Positions 1 through 10,665 of a stretch of 64,000 nucleotides of DNA are shown here, piece by piece. The notes under the pieces are model-generated. The model worked only from the letters and a program-made list of their open reading frames with translations, ran no database searches and was not told the DNA's origin. A program made the position numbers and the translations under genes. The number at the start of each line of letters is the position of its first letter. Within the stretch, counting starts at the first letter, position 1. Origin of the DNA: Edaphochlamys debaryana (Eukaryota; Chlorophyta; Chlorophyceae; Chlamydomonadales); the NCBI GenBank assembly GCA_016858145.1, contig JAEHOE010000007.1, forward strand, positions 434,001 through 498,000, in the 5' to 3' direction.

Positions 1-1685
1 CGCTGCGAGCCGCAGTAGCAGGCGGCGTCCACGAGCAGGGGGCAGGGCGGGCAGGGCCCCGGGTGGCACAGCAGCAGGCACGTGTGCCCGCAGCCGCCGG
101 GGAGCGGCTTGCCGCACACCTCGCCGCACGAGTGGGGCGTGATCCAGGGGTCGAAGACGGGGTTGGAGGCTGTGTGGGAGGTGCATGGGAGAGCGGACGG
201 ACGGGGCAGGTGAGAAGCGGCAGGGGCACCAGTAAGAGTCTAACAGTCACCCAAGCATCAACCAATGAGGCATCGATAAGCTGTCATACCGCCACGCCCC
301 GCCACGACAAGCTGCTGATCCTTCGCTCTCACGGTCTCACCCTTGCCACAAAAGCACTTGTACTCCCGCGGTATGTCTGCCGCCGGGTAGGTGGAGCGGC
401 ACTTGGGGCAGCCCCACTCCGAGGTGGCTCGCGCCTCCTCGGCGGCGGCGGGGAACTGGCTCAGGCGCATGGCGGCCTTGGCGGCGGCCGCATCCAGCTG
501 GGAGCGAGCCCACTCCTGCAGGGGTTACGGGGGCGATAGGGATGAGCGCGGGGTTTACGGGCCCGGCCTTCGTTGCCCCCTCCCGTGCCCGACCCCCCTC
601 CATCCTGATGCATTCCGCTCTGCAATCCTTGCCATACGGGCCCCCTGCCCCCGACCCCCCCACCCAGGTCCAGACCAGGTGGGCCCCATATCCTCTTCCT
701 CCCAAACGGGCCCCCTCCTCCCCCTGACCCCTCCCCCCGCCTCCCCACCTGGATGCAGACCAGGTGCAGAACCCTCATGTCCCTCATCCCCCTGACCCCT
801 AGTCCCATCACCCTCGCCCCCCACCTGGATGCAGACCAGGTGGAGCACCGTGTAGCAGCCCTGGGCGCAGCCCCACACGGCCTCGTCGGGGCCGATGTGG
901 TTGAGGCAGATGAGGCAGCAGGACGAGTCAACGTTGGTCAGCAGGTCGCGCACGCGGCTCAGGCCCTGCTCAAACACCTGCAGGAGGCGGCAGGACGCAG
1001 GCGAGAGCCCGGTTGGAATGTGGCAAGCCAAGACAGGAATGCCAGTCGGGGTCGGAACCCGAAGTGCTTGATTGGGTCGTGGAGAGGGGGGTGGCGGACT
1101 GAGGTTCGTTCCATCCGGGGGAGCCCTTCAAAGGCTGCCCGCTCGCCACCGTGCCGCCGAGACCGTCTCTGCAAGGCCACACAACCTCGACACGGCCGCC
1201 CACTACCCCGCCGCTCCCTGGCTCGACGCGTCCGCACCTGGTCGCGAGCCAGGTCGTCCCCCGCCGCCCGGCCCGCCTCCATGTACTGCTCAAACAGCGC
1301 GCTGGTGGCCTGGTCAGACTGCGGGGAAGAGGACACGTGTGGCAGACATACAGGGTCAGAGCTACGCAGTTGCAGCGCCTTCGTGTTCCACGCCAAGCCA
1401 GAACACATGCTGCAGCATGGCCCGAGCATTTGGGTTTCAAGTTTGCACCTGCGTCTGGGGTCAAGGTGTCAGAGTATGGCTCTCGCCCACCTGGCCTCCA
1501 GCGCCTCCCCACGCGGGCTTGTCGCTGCTGCCAGCCCCCCGGGCTGCGCCGCCGCCAGCGCCTGCGCCCGAGCCCGGGCCGCCGCCCTCATCGTCGCTGC
1601 TGTGGTTGGACAACACGGGGGCGCCGCGGCCCCGACCGCGGCCCACGGACGGCGGAGCGCCGCTGCCTCCGAGGACACGCGGCAT
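1..1685 (-). CDS. NFXL1: NFX1-type zinc finger / RING protein (NFXL1-like), 3' part off window
   Basis: Exons 1685-1491, 1318-1238, 977-825, 515-341 and 169-1 join in phase; the gene continues beyond base 1. After a Gly/Ser/acidic N-terminus (about 65 residues) comes a helical stretch ([18 protein letters not shown]), then an atypical RING/PHD finger (CCLICLNHI, then VWGC, then LHLVCIQEWA) with a second half [10 protein letters not shown] and CFCGK, and then the first NFX1-type repeat ([27 protein letters not shown]). This order is that of human NFXL1 and plant NFXL proteins, which are nuclear factors with a RING-like E3 module followed by many Cys-rich repeats. Known for the family: transcription and stress regulation. 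Inferred: same class here. The start is the first ATG after the upstream gene's stop at 1843. One oddity is a second near-copy of an exon end and donor inside intron 3. Confidence 0.88.
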
Positions 1686-1842
1686 CGCGAGGGGAAGGGC
1701 TGCGGGGGCACAACAGCGGGGGCCGCCGGTCTGGATTCCGCTTGTGCGCAGTGGGGGTGTAGATGGTGGAGGGTGTATGGTGTGAGCTGGATAGTCGGAG
1801 GCAGATAGTTACCTTGTGAAGAGGAGAAGGGCTGCGGTGCCC

Positions 1843-2317
1843 CTACTTTTTGACGGGAGGAGAGGGGGCCGCGGGAGCGGGGGCGGGGGCGACAGGGGCT
1901 GCGGGGGCCGGCTCCTCCTTGGGCAGGTAGTCCTGGACCGGTAGCGTCTGTCGGACAAGCGGCCACCCCGGGGACATGTCATGAAGCATCTCATCATACC
2001 ACTCAAGCACAGACAGCCCCATAAACAGCTCCGTTTCAGGGCAGCATCCCGATCCCGCGCGCACCAGGTCCGGCTGCAAGAAGTAGTGCACGACGGACGC
2101 GCCCGCGAACAGAGACGTAATCGCGACGAAGTAGCCCTTAGCCACCTCGTAAATCCTGCGCGGCAGCGACGGGCGCGACCCAGGATGTAGGTGCCGACTG
2201 CGCGCGTGCTCAGCTTATCTCCGCCATCACGACCGTGTCCATGCGTGCAGCGTCCACGAGGACAGCGAAATGGGACAGGCTGAAGGAGTCTGGCTGCAGC
2301 GCGACAGCCCACCTCAT
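1843..2317 (-). CDS. UQCC6: BRAWNIN/UQCC6-like mitochondrial microprotein (DUF4516)
   Basis: Three exons, 2317-2313, 2155-2065 and 1932-1843, give a 61-residue protein. Exon 1 holds only ATG plus two bases (ATGAG|GTGGGC); the joined start is MRIYEVAKGY. A hydrophobic helix (FVAITSLFAGASVVHYF) is followed by LQPDLDYLP and a Pro/Ala tail ending VKK. The pattern of short N-terminus, single membrane helix, VVH, then PDL and a proline matches C12orf73/BRAWNIN (there VVHRYYRPDLTIP), an inner-membrane microprotein needed for complex III assembly. The same role here is inferred from this motif only. The alternative of reading through intron 2 would insert a Cys-rich stretch that breaks the PDL-xxP match. 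It lies between NFXL1 and DEG5 on the same strand, with no sign of co-regulation. Confidence 0.6.
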
Positions 2318-2855
2318 GGCTTCTTCACAAACGCGTGCGCAAACCCTGGCTATGCAGCGGGTAAGCAGTTAGGCAAATTGAAGACACAGTTGAGTCGCCG
2401 ACGCGCTTGATCCCGATGTGGCGCCGGATGGGGCCATCACATGGGGGCACACACACACGTCACCCGTCGACCCCGCCTTTCCCTCCACCTCTCCAAACGG
2501 GTCTCTCCTAGCCTACCCCATTCCAGCCTCTGCCCTGCTTGACCCGATGGACCTCTTCCAGCCCCAATGTCCCACACCTCAAGTCCCCAACAGACCATGA
2601 CCGTCTCCCCTGCCCACCAGCCACTCCGTCCGTGCCCCTCCACCGCCTCGCCCATCCTTCCCCTGCATGTCTTCAACTCTCAGACAACCTCCCCTGCAGA
2701 CCCCCGGTCCCCCACTCTTACAAGAATGGCTTTTGTTGCAAGTTCGGCTTTACCCTAGCCATTTCCGCCACGGTCTCCTTAAGAAGGTGCATCAGTGCAC
2801 AGCGCACGATGAGCTCGCGGGAGAGGTTGGCTCTCTGGTGTCCCGTCACCTCGCC
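2318..2855. other. Intergenic: UQCC6-like 5' flank and DEG5 3' UTR
   Basis: No supported coding region. The right-hand part holds the DEG5 3' UTR with a TGTAA signal on the minus strand at 2722-2718; the rest is the presumed promoter and 5' UTR of the microprotein gene. Confidence 0.5.
2718..2722 (-). terminator. TGTAA polyadenylation signal (DEG5)
   Basis: TGTAA read on the minus strand, 134 bases past the DEG5 stop. TGTAA is the usual poly(A) signal of volvocine algae; assignment is by strand and distance. Confidence 0.55.
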
Positions 2856-5067
2856 TCACTTCTTGCCGTACGCATTGCCGTACAACGCAACCTTTGGAAC
2901 CAGATCCAGCAGCTGGTCGGCGGGCAGCGCGAAGAACACGCCGCTGCCCCGCCCCTGCGGAGAGAGGTCAGGGGCCAGGGGGGGGGGCGCAAGCCGTCTT
3001 CGCAGGAGGATCCAGGATGCAGCTACGGAAAGAGCGCAGGCACGCTGCCGCCCAGTTTGGCGGAGGGCACGCCCATATCAAGAGCTCTCCCTTTGGTCCT
3101 CACCCGGTTGTTGCGCACACCGCCCACTGCCGTGCTCAGCCCCACCATGCGGCCTGCGCCATGGAGGGAGGGCGGGAGACATGGAGGTGGAAGTCTGTAC
3201 GTGATTTGGTCCGGGGACAACGCCATAGACGTAGCCATGTACGCAGACGGTAGGCAGTTTCGGGGGCTGCGGCCGGGCAGGACCCACCGGCAGAGTCTAC
3301 CAGCGGGCCCCCAGAGTTGGCACCATTGATCACCGCTTCCGTCTGTGCGGGGGAAGGGGGACAAGTCGGGCGGGGACCGGCCTGGGTGGGCCCAGCAACA
3401 CCACGTGTAGCCGTACCGGTAACCCACTCGCCAGCAGCACCCGCGTCTGCCAAGCTTCCACAGGCGCTCTATGAGCCCTAACACAGCCAAGTTGGCAAAT
3501 GGCGAACCAGTGCAGAGGCCTCCACACCATGGATCTGTCCTGTCCCGCCTCACCTGGATCACGCCATAGATGCGGGCGCCCACGGGGGAGGGGATGCTGC
3601 GCCCCAGGCCGCTCACCAGCCCCGCCGACATACTGTGCGACAGCGAGCCGGGGCCGGGGCCGGGCAGCGTCACTCCGCCCAGCGCGTACACCGTCTGACC
3701 CACCTGCGCCACACAGGGGCAGCGGGCCGTGCACGCATCACGCAATCACGCCCGATGCTCGGATGCTATCAGGAACCAGACACCGCTCAGTGCCAGGGAC
3801 TGGCTTTGTTGAGCTTTGCAAGGCCCTGACCGCACCCTTCTGGTGACGACGGCACCCAAAACCCACCTTGACGTCCGCCGATGTGCCCAGCTTGACGGGC
3901 TGTAGCGCCGGGAGGCCCGCCCCGGGCCCGGCGCCCTCGCCCTCGCCCTCCCCGTCCTCGGCCCCGCCGCCCTCCGGCAGCAGCCTCAGCACGGCCAGGT
4001 CGTGGAGCGAGTCGGTCCCCGCCACGAAGGCCGCCAGGGCCGTGGGGACGCCGGTCTTGGCGTCCACCACTGTCACACGCAGGCGCTGGGGTGGGGCATT
4101 GCGGGGTGGAAGGGGATGATGAGCGGGGTGGCGTTAGTTGCTGGCAGCTGGTGCAGGCGTATGTGTCATCGACGGCGATGCTGGGGCAGCGCTGATGGGC
4201 AAAAGAGAGCTGGGGGATTGGGGTTGTAAGAAGGGAGAGTCCGGGTTACCCCAGAGATTTCGACTTTAGTTCGCCCTGACCCGTTGCCCACCGCCCCGCC
4301 GCCGCACCGAATCAGTCCCCTTGAGCGAGGGGATCTGGTGGAAGTTGCACAGCACGTGGGGGCCGGCCGCGTCCCACAGCACCTGGTGGGAAGGGGTCAG
4401 GCAGTGAGGGGCGAGTCGGGCGTCAGGGTTCCGCTGCCCAACAGCCTGCCCCATGTCCTCGAAAGTGGGTAGGCCAGTCACTCCCATGCACCTGGGTCCC
4501 CGACGCCCAATGCTCAATTCGTAACAGCTCGAAAGCTCGCCTCAGCAAGCCCTTAATCTGCGCCTTGATCTGCCCTTCTTGCTCCCAGCTGCCCCCTTCC
4601 CTTCCTCCCATGCACCCACCCCCGATCCCAGGTTCTCCGGCACCTCGCCGCCCCCCGCCACTCGCTTCATCGCCTGCAGTGCCACCACCGAAGGTGCCAC
4701 GGAGGCAAACACGCCCTCCGCCACATCCTCTTCGACCACCATGGCCCCAGCGGGCCGGCAGGCAGGGCCGCTTAGCAGAGAGCCTGGGCATGACGAGAAA
4801 GTGTGTTGGGAAAGAGGTTGTTGAGGGGCTCTGGGGCAGGGACGGAACCGAGGCCGAGGGTCGGCACGCACCTCCCGCCGTGACCACCGCGAGCCCCGCA
4901 AGTAGCTGTCGTCTCGCCACGCTTTGATCGCTGGGCCCCCCGACCCGAGCGGCCGAGCAGCATGTTCGCTGCTGAGTCCTGGCGCTGCGACACGCCGGTG
5001 AACTGAGTTGGGGTGCATCGCCGACCCCGCGAGCGGTTTGCTTGCAGCGCAGCCCTCGCCCTAGCAT
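2856..5067 (-). CDS. DEG5: DEG5-type thylakoid-lumen serine protease
   Basis: Eight exons (5067-4872, 4783-4620, 4382-4308, 4085-3867, 3703-3554, 3342-3288, 3153-3104, 2954-2856) encode 335 residues. The N-terminus looks like a bipartite transit peptide: a basic Ser/Arg stretch, then twin arginine and a hydrophobic run (ARRQLLAGLAVVTAGG, RR at 52-53), as in Tat-dependent lumen proteins. The trypsin-like domain has the triad in order: His135 (LCNFHQ), Asp174 (LHDLAVLRL) and Ser278 (NGANSGGPL). There is no PDZ domain, and the C-terminus (LYGNAYGKK) mirrors the LxVYGTAY end of Arabidopsis DEG5. Known: DEG5 acts with DEG8 in the lumen to degrade damaged photosystem II D1. Oddities: NGANSGG replaces the usual NxGNSGG, and an Asp/Glu/Gly-rich insert sits at about residues 183-205. 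Confidence 0.88.
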
Positions 5068-6001
5068 TTCAGTGATTTCTGGATGTACGACACAGCGGTT
5101 GAAGTCCCCAGATAGAGGTAGAAGAGGCGTTCAGCAATGCGCGATGGTGCGAGGGTCGCGACGTGTGGCCGGCTTGGGCTGTCCCGGCGTTACTGGTGGT
5201 CAAGCAGTTTGTATGTAGAATGCTGAAATCAACAACGCGCACAGATAAGCTGAGCTTGACTTGACACGCGTGCCAAAGTACCGCTCGTCACCAGCGTCCC
5301 CCGCTGTCCCCCGCGCCCCGGTCCCACCAGCTTTTCCGCCTCTTGTCCGCCACGCCTAATCCTCGGCCCTTACACGGGCAGCTGAGTATCAAAAGCCGGA
5401 AGGGCGGGGTCCGCAAGGCAGCTGAGGGCACGGCCCTGCACGGCGGTCCTTCTCAGGCGGGAAGGGCCGGGAGAGGGTCAAGGGCCCCCGCTTCCAACAT
5501 TTCAAGACCTATGCCGTTCTCTGCGACACGTATGTTCGCGCCTTTGTCTTGACAACTTATAATCAGCCGGCTTGCCTAGCCAGCAAGGGTCCAGCTCGGA
5601 ACCTCGAGCAATCTTCCCCCGAGCGATACCACGTACAGCGTATACCTTCACCCTCAAGTCTCAACACTCCCGCGCTCACGCCTCGAACACACACTCTCGC
5701 GCTCCAGGACTTCTTCACTCAGCTCTCAGTCTTCCAGTTCGTCCTCGACCTCCCCCAAGAACTCACCACTCCGCATCACTCCCGCACTTAGTTATCACTT
5801 CAGCCTCCAACAGGTTCCGTCGGGGCCAGCACGGCAAGCAGCCACACGATAGCTACCGGTACACGATGCTGTCAGTGCACCTCCGTGAGGGCCGTCAAAA
5901 CTGCCACACACTCATGCGCTGGGGCCTGGGGGCACTGGATGGGCACTCCTCAGCGGGCTTCTGAGGGCGCCTGGGGCCTCCATGCGTGGTGGTCCTCAGC
6001 C
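5068..6001. other. Intergenic: DEG5 promoter and DUF2993-gene 3' UTR
   Basis: About 930 bases without a supported gene. It should hold the DEG5 promoter (near 5070-5300) and the 3' UTR of the next gene. Confidence 0.5.
5370..5374 (-). terminator. TGTAA polyadenylation signal (DUF2993 gene)
   Basis: TGTAA on the minus strand about 630 bases past the stop at 6002; the only such signal I found in this spacer on that strand. Confidence 0.4.
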
Positions 6002-8676
6002 TCAAAACTGGACGTTGAGGGGCGGGAAGGAGCGCAGCGTGGCCCTCAGGCCCAGCTCGAGCACACCCTCCTCCGCGGCGCGCCTGCAGGGTACGTCGGT
6101 GGGTGGGCCGCGGAGGGCAGGGTTGCATCAGATTCCGCTTGGGCTCGGGGCCTCAGCTCGGGGCCTGGCTAATGACCGCACCCTGTCCCGTACATGCAGC
6201 GCACTTGCCCTGAACCGGGTGCGCCTAGCCTTTTAGGCATGGGCTGCGGGCAAAGTGAGAAGGGTTGCCCAGGCCCTGGGGCCTCTCCCCACGGTCTCAC
6301 CCCGAGGGCCGCCACTTCCCGTCCGCCACCGCGGCTGCGGGCACCACGCGCATCGAGGCGAAAGCAAGCTCCGCGCCCTGCGGTAGAGGCACATAGTCGT
6401 GACACAAGTCTTTTAATGGGCAAGACAGGGCAAGGCGGCGAGGGCGTGGAGGGGCAGCAGGGAACAAGCGAAGCGCCTCCCCGGCACCCTAGCATTGACG
6501 CGGCGCGTGGTACGCACGCACCTGCAGGTCTATGGTAAGGGCGCTGAAGAAGGCGCTGAGCTCCGCCGACACAGCGGGGTCGTCCTCGTCGCTGCCCGCA
6601 GTGGCCAGCGAGCCACCGGCGGCCGGGGCCTGCGGCTGCTGCTGCGCCTGCAGGCGGGCCCCTGCCTGGGCCGTGGCTTGGGCTGTACCTGGGCCTGTTG
6701 ACGGGACTGATGCACGGGGCTGCTGTGGGGATGGTGGCGACGATGAGGACCGTAACGCTTGGTTCTGAGTCGCGGAGCCGGCAGCGGCCGCCGCTTGGGG
6801 CGTGCGGTAGGGGTAAGGCGCGGAGGTTTGGGGCGGCTGGGCCGAGGAGGAGGGCGCGGAGCGCGACGGCGCTGAGGGCGAGCGTGCGGACGAGGAAAGG
6901 GAGGGGGAGGCTGCTGCCGGTGCCGGTGCCGTGGGGGTGGCGGTCACGGACGCCGCCCGGCCGCCGTGGGCGGGGCGCATGGCCAGGGCGTAGCGCTGGC
7001 CCGTGACCGCCGCCGTGCCGCTGTGAGGGACAGGGTGGCGTGGGCAGAGCAGGCTGAGCGTCAGGCAGGGAGGCTTAGTGCTGACAGCGCCCGTGCCTTA
7101 CGGTGGGCAGGGCCACCTATGGCGGGTAGCGACCGAGGGGCTCGACGTCATCCTGCGTCCTTCCGGACGTTCGAGGGCCTGCGCAGCTTCATGCATGGCC
7201 CCACCCCCTCACCTGAAGAAGACCACGCCGCCCGAGGGCCCCGGCAGCACCGCCACGCCCTCCCGGTCGAACAGGAACGGCCCGCCCTGGGGACAGAGGG
7301 CCAGAGCGACCGGAACCCCGGACAAAGATCTTGAAGCGCATGTTCAATCAATGAGGCGACGCAGGGCAGCGGCGAACATGCCTGAACCGACGATGATGTT
7401 GAACCGCGTGTTCAACCCGTGAGGCGTGGTCACCTGCCTCCTGTGCCAGGCAGCGCCACCCCCAACATGCGCCGTGACGCGACGCAAGGCCACCCCACCC
7501 ATCCACCCATCCACCCAGCCACCCACCCGCACGGCCCTGGCCGCCGCCGTCCGCACCAGCGGGTGCTGCAGGAAGGCGCCGAAATCGGGGCCCGAGAACA
7601 CCACCCGCGCCTGCCCCGTGGGCACGTTACGTAATGCAATCCGCTGCTGCGCCAGCACCGCCTGCAGGTCCAGCTCCACACGGCCCAGCTCCACCTGTGG
7701 GGCGGGGCGTCGGGTTGGGTGGGTGGGGGAGTGGGAAAGTGAGGCAAGGAGATGAGGGGGTGGGCAAGCGTCGTGGCGGTGCTGGTAGGGGCTGTGGCTC
7801 TTGCCGGTATGCCGGGGCATAAAGTGACGGACAGGCACGGCCGCACGGGGGAGGCACTGAACTAAGCGGCGTAGAGAGTGACCCTGCTGGGTGGATCAAG
7901 GGCTGCCGCTGGGCCCCGCGGCCCTGCCACGGTGCCCCAGGCTGATGGCTTACCCGGCCCCCGAGCCCCCACTCGCCCGGCCCTGAGCCTCACGTCGAGC
8001 ACGCGAGCTGTCAGCCCCAGCGGGCTCTCCCACAGCCGTCCCTCGACCTGCCGGGGTGGGGGTCGGCGCGGCGAGAGAGGCATGCACCCAGAAACAACTG
8101 AGCACCCCTCCAACGTTCAGCCTGGGAGGGCGGGCTGCGCCCGCGCGCCCAAACGCTGCCTGGTCCCCCCTGGGCCGCACCTTGGCTCCATCCACTCGCC
8201 CCGCCAACATGTCCCAGCCGCTGGCCTGCACACTGACGCCCACGTGGCCGTGCCTCCGCAGTCGGGACCGCAGCGCAGCGCTCGCGACGGCCTCCACTGC
8301 CGCCGTGGCCTAACGGAGTTTGGAAGGGTGCAAGGGGTGCAACCGTGCAGTGCTTGAGGCGGGGTGAGGGCGAAGTGTGCACGGGGGAAGCAGACTCTGA
8401 GAGCAAGCCGAAAAGCGTTACATGTGCAACTCAACAGCGGCACGCCGGGTACGTCTGATGTGGTCAACGTCAAGCCCCCTCAGCCTCGGGTGGCGTGAGG
8501 GAGAATGGCCCCTGTGTGAGCGGCCCCGACGGGTCGAAAAGCTTCCTGCCTGCCTACGCTCAGCCCCCGCTTACCATGTCTCCGCCTGCAGCGGCTACCA
8601 CCCTAAGTTGTCGCCGCCGCACGCAGCCCACGGGCTGGCCGCCGGAAAGCGCTTTCTGAGTTCTGGTAATTGCCAT
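6002..8676 (-). CDS. DUF2993 (LmeA-like) lipid-binding family protein, plastid-targeted
   Basis: Eight exons (8676-8575, 8309-8181, 8047-7994, 7694-7527, 7286-7213, 7020-6522, 6377-6301, 6083-6002) join in frame to 394 residues. Residues 1-34 (MAITRTQKAL, then RRRQLRVVAAAGG) look like a chloroplast transit peptide. The body has the DUF2993 pattern: paired helices (AVEAVASAAL), GVSVQASGWDMLAGRVDGAK, WESPLGLTARVLDV, VVFSGPDFGAFLQHPLV, FLFDREGVAVLP, TGQRYALAM and a final LRATLRSFPPLNVQF. In cyanobacteria and plastids this family is of unknown function; relatives such as mycobacterial LmeA bind phospholipids. Oddity: about 110 residues of Ser/Pro/Gln/Ala low complexity interrupt the fold inside exon 6. 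The donor of exon 4 could be six bases earlier (7533). Confidence 0.8.
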
Positions 8677-9092
8677 CTGTCCTGCTTCACCACACCCGCT
8701 AGCGGTGGGCACCAAACTTGCTAGTAGTCAAGAATGGATCAATTGTAGGAAGGAGAAGCCGCTACAAAATGCGGCTGTAAAGGGCAACATGCACAAAAGA
8801 CGGAGAAGCTAGTCTGGAAGAAAGCACTGCGCATTCAGTCAATTCGTTGAGTCTGGAAGTCTAATGTCTAATCTGGTCAGTCGGCTACCTCGGTTCGCGA
8901 CCAGCGTGCAAGCGAATTGCGCGCGACTCCTGGTCTACCACACTGAGCAAACCCAGTTGCAACCTTCTGCAATGCGCATACACGGCTCCGCAAAAGAGCG
9001 GCTGTGGCTGTGGCCACCAGTCCTGCCGGCAGTCCTGCCCATACACATTCCCCCCGCCTCCCCCCGCTTCCCCCTCGGGCAGTCTCCCAAAA
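8677..9092. other. Intergenic spacer
   Basis: Contains the presumed promoter of the DUF2993 gene and the 3' UTR of the unknown gene at 9093. I see no TGTAA on the minus strand here. Confidence 0.4.
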
Positions 9093-9888
9093 TTAGAACA
9101 GCACCAGGGTGCGTCCTACGAGCTGCTCCGCGTGTAGCGGTCCGCGGGGAGGTAGGATGCGTGGACGGCAGCCCTGGTCGTCGCAGCGCTGCGCGGGCCG
9201 GTCCAGGTCCTTGGGGCCGCGGGACAAGGCACCGGCGTCCCCGCGCGCCTTTTTGCAAACGGGCCGCACGCTGTCGGCGGTGTCGTCCGGGCCGGGGCCG
9301 TCATCATAGCCCGAGCTGCTGCTGCTGTTGCTTGGCGAGGTGCTGCCGCTCAGCTGCAGCAGGCCATCCTCGACGGCGGCGTTTCCCAGACTCCCCCAAC
9401 TGCTGGAATGACTGCTGGACGGGGATGCCGGTAGCCGCACCGCCGGGAGTTGGCCACTGAAGGAGGGCTTGCTCGCCTCCGGTACTGCTCGTTGCTGCTT
9501 GGAGCCTTGCCGGGCGCTGGCGGCTAGGACCTGCGCGGGAAGGCGGCGGTCATGTCAGGTGGGGGGAGTGCGGGATTCCAAAGCGCGGGAGCACACGCGA
9601 CCCCATAACTTCTGGCCCAGATGGACAAGACAGGAGCTCATTGTGCTGATACATGCTGCGAGGGGGCAGCAAGCTGGTGCATTTCGCGGCGGAATGCGAA
9701 GGCATTTGCCACGTTCGCCAGCTCGCGCCGAGCGTTTCGGAGCTCACCGCGCAGGACTGGTGCTGGATATCCTGATCTTCTTGCCGCCGCGTGTCAGGGG
9801 AGCAGTAGTTGTCGTCCCCGCCCTCAGCCGGGGGAAGCAGGAGTGCACCCGCCCGGCATGCGGAAACGTCCAGCTCGAGCAGCGGCAT
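9093..9888 (-). CDS. Unrecognised protein, uncertain 5' end
   Basis: Not recognised. Two in-phase exons, 9888-9748 and 9530-9093, give 192 residues from the only ATG I can use (MPLLELDVSACRAGALLLPP). The second exon is Ser-rich, then acidic and basic (GYDDGPGPDD, VCKKARGD), ending GRTLVLF. The first exon stays open in frame upstream to an acceptor at 10031, and that extension reads as a plausible helix (ARVAELWAASHHHAAFLAYR), so the gene may well begin farther upstream. However, no minus-strand ATG lies between 9889 and about 10470, and the next one (10480-10478) lacks a good donor. The splice from 9748 to 9530 uses GTGAGC and GCGCAG. Possibly a lineage-specific regulatory protein; no function can be assigned. 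Confidence 0.35.
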
Positions 9889-10665
9889 TTGTACGTAGCG
9901 TGCGAGCTCGTAGAATGTAGTTCTGTATGCGAGGAAGGCAGCGTGATGGTGAGAGGCGGCCCAGAGCTCGGCGACCCGGGCGCAAGCGCGCGACGCGGTT
10001 CCCGCCCGCGCCAAGCCCGTGGGTGCTCTACCTGCTACGCCGCCACCGACAAGGTGTCGTCTCGTTATGTGGCTTGTATAGGCGGTTCGGGGCGCGCAGC
10101 TGGAGAGAAAAGTGCTGGCGCGAGGCGAAATGGTACTGGGATACTTGTGACGGGCCCGTCCAATCTTCGTCCGGTGTAAGGTGTATGGTCTGAGTCGTAT
10201 GTCAGGGGTTGTCTCAGTCGAGTCGGCTCTTGCAGCGCGGGCGCGGGACTTGTAGCGCGCGCGATGAAAACCAAAATTTGATGGGGCGTGCTACGGCGGC
10301 GAGTCCGGCTCCAACGACAGCTTCAGAACTGTGACAGGAGAGCTATACTGCGTAACAAGTGAGGTAGATAAGGCGATGGAGCGCGGCGGCGGGCAATTCT
10401 TGCGGGTTATACTCTCTCGACGTCTCGAACGAGGGCGCGCGATTTAACCCAAACCCCCCGGATTGCGACGTGGAGCCATGTATACAACAATCGGGACATG
10501 AAGAATTGGCCCAAAGTGTTACATGGAATGCCAGTCGCCGGAGCTGTCGCACCGAGTGTTGGCGCCTTACTCACTACGACTCAGCTCCCGCGCCACACCG
10601 CGGTGTGGTCTTACCTGCTGCCCAAGCCGCAAAACTCGTCTGCATGTCAACCATATTCACACAGC
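9889..10665. other. Upstream of unknown gene plus CDT1 3' UTR
   Basis: The left part (9889-10031) may be coding for the unknown gene. The rest holds its 5' region and the CDT1 3' UTR. Confidence 0.35.
10519..10523 (-). terminator. TGTAA polyadenylation signal (CDT1)
   Basis: TGTAA on the minus strand, about 143 bases past the CDT1 stop codon. Confidence 0.55.

Noticed and set aside
753..1808. 351-codon plus-strand frame
   Set aside because: Antisense to NFXL1 exons and introns; no conserved feature.
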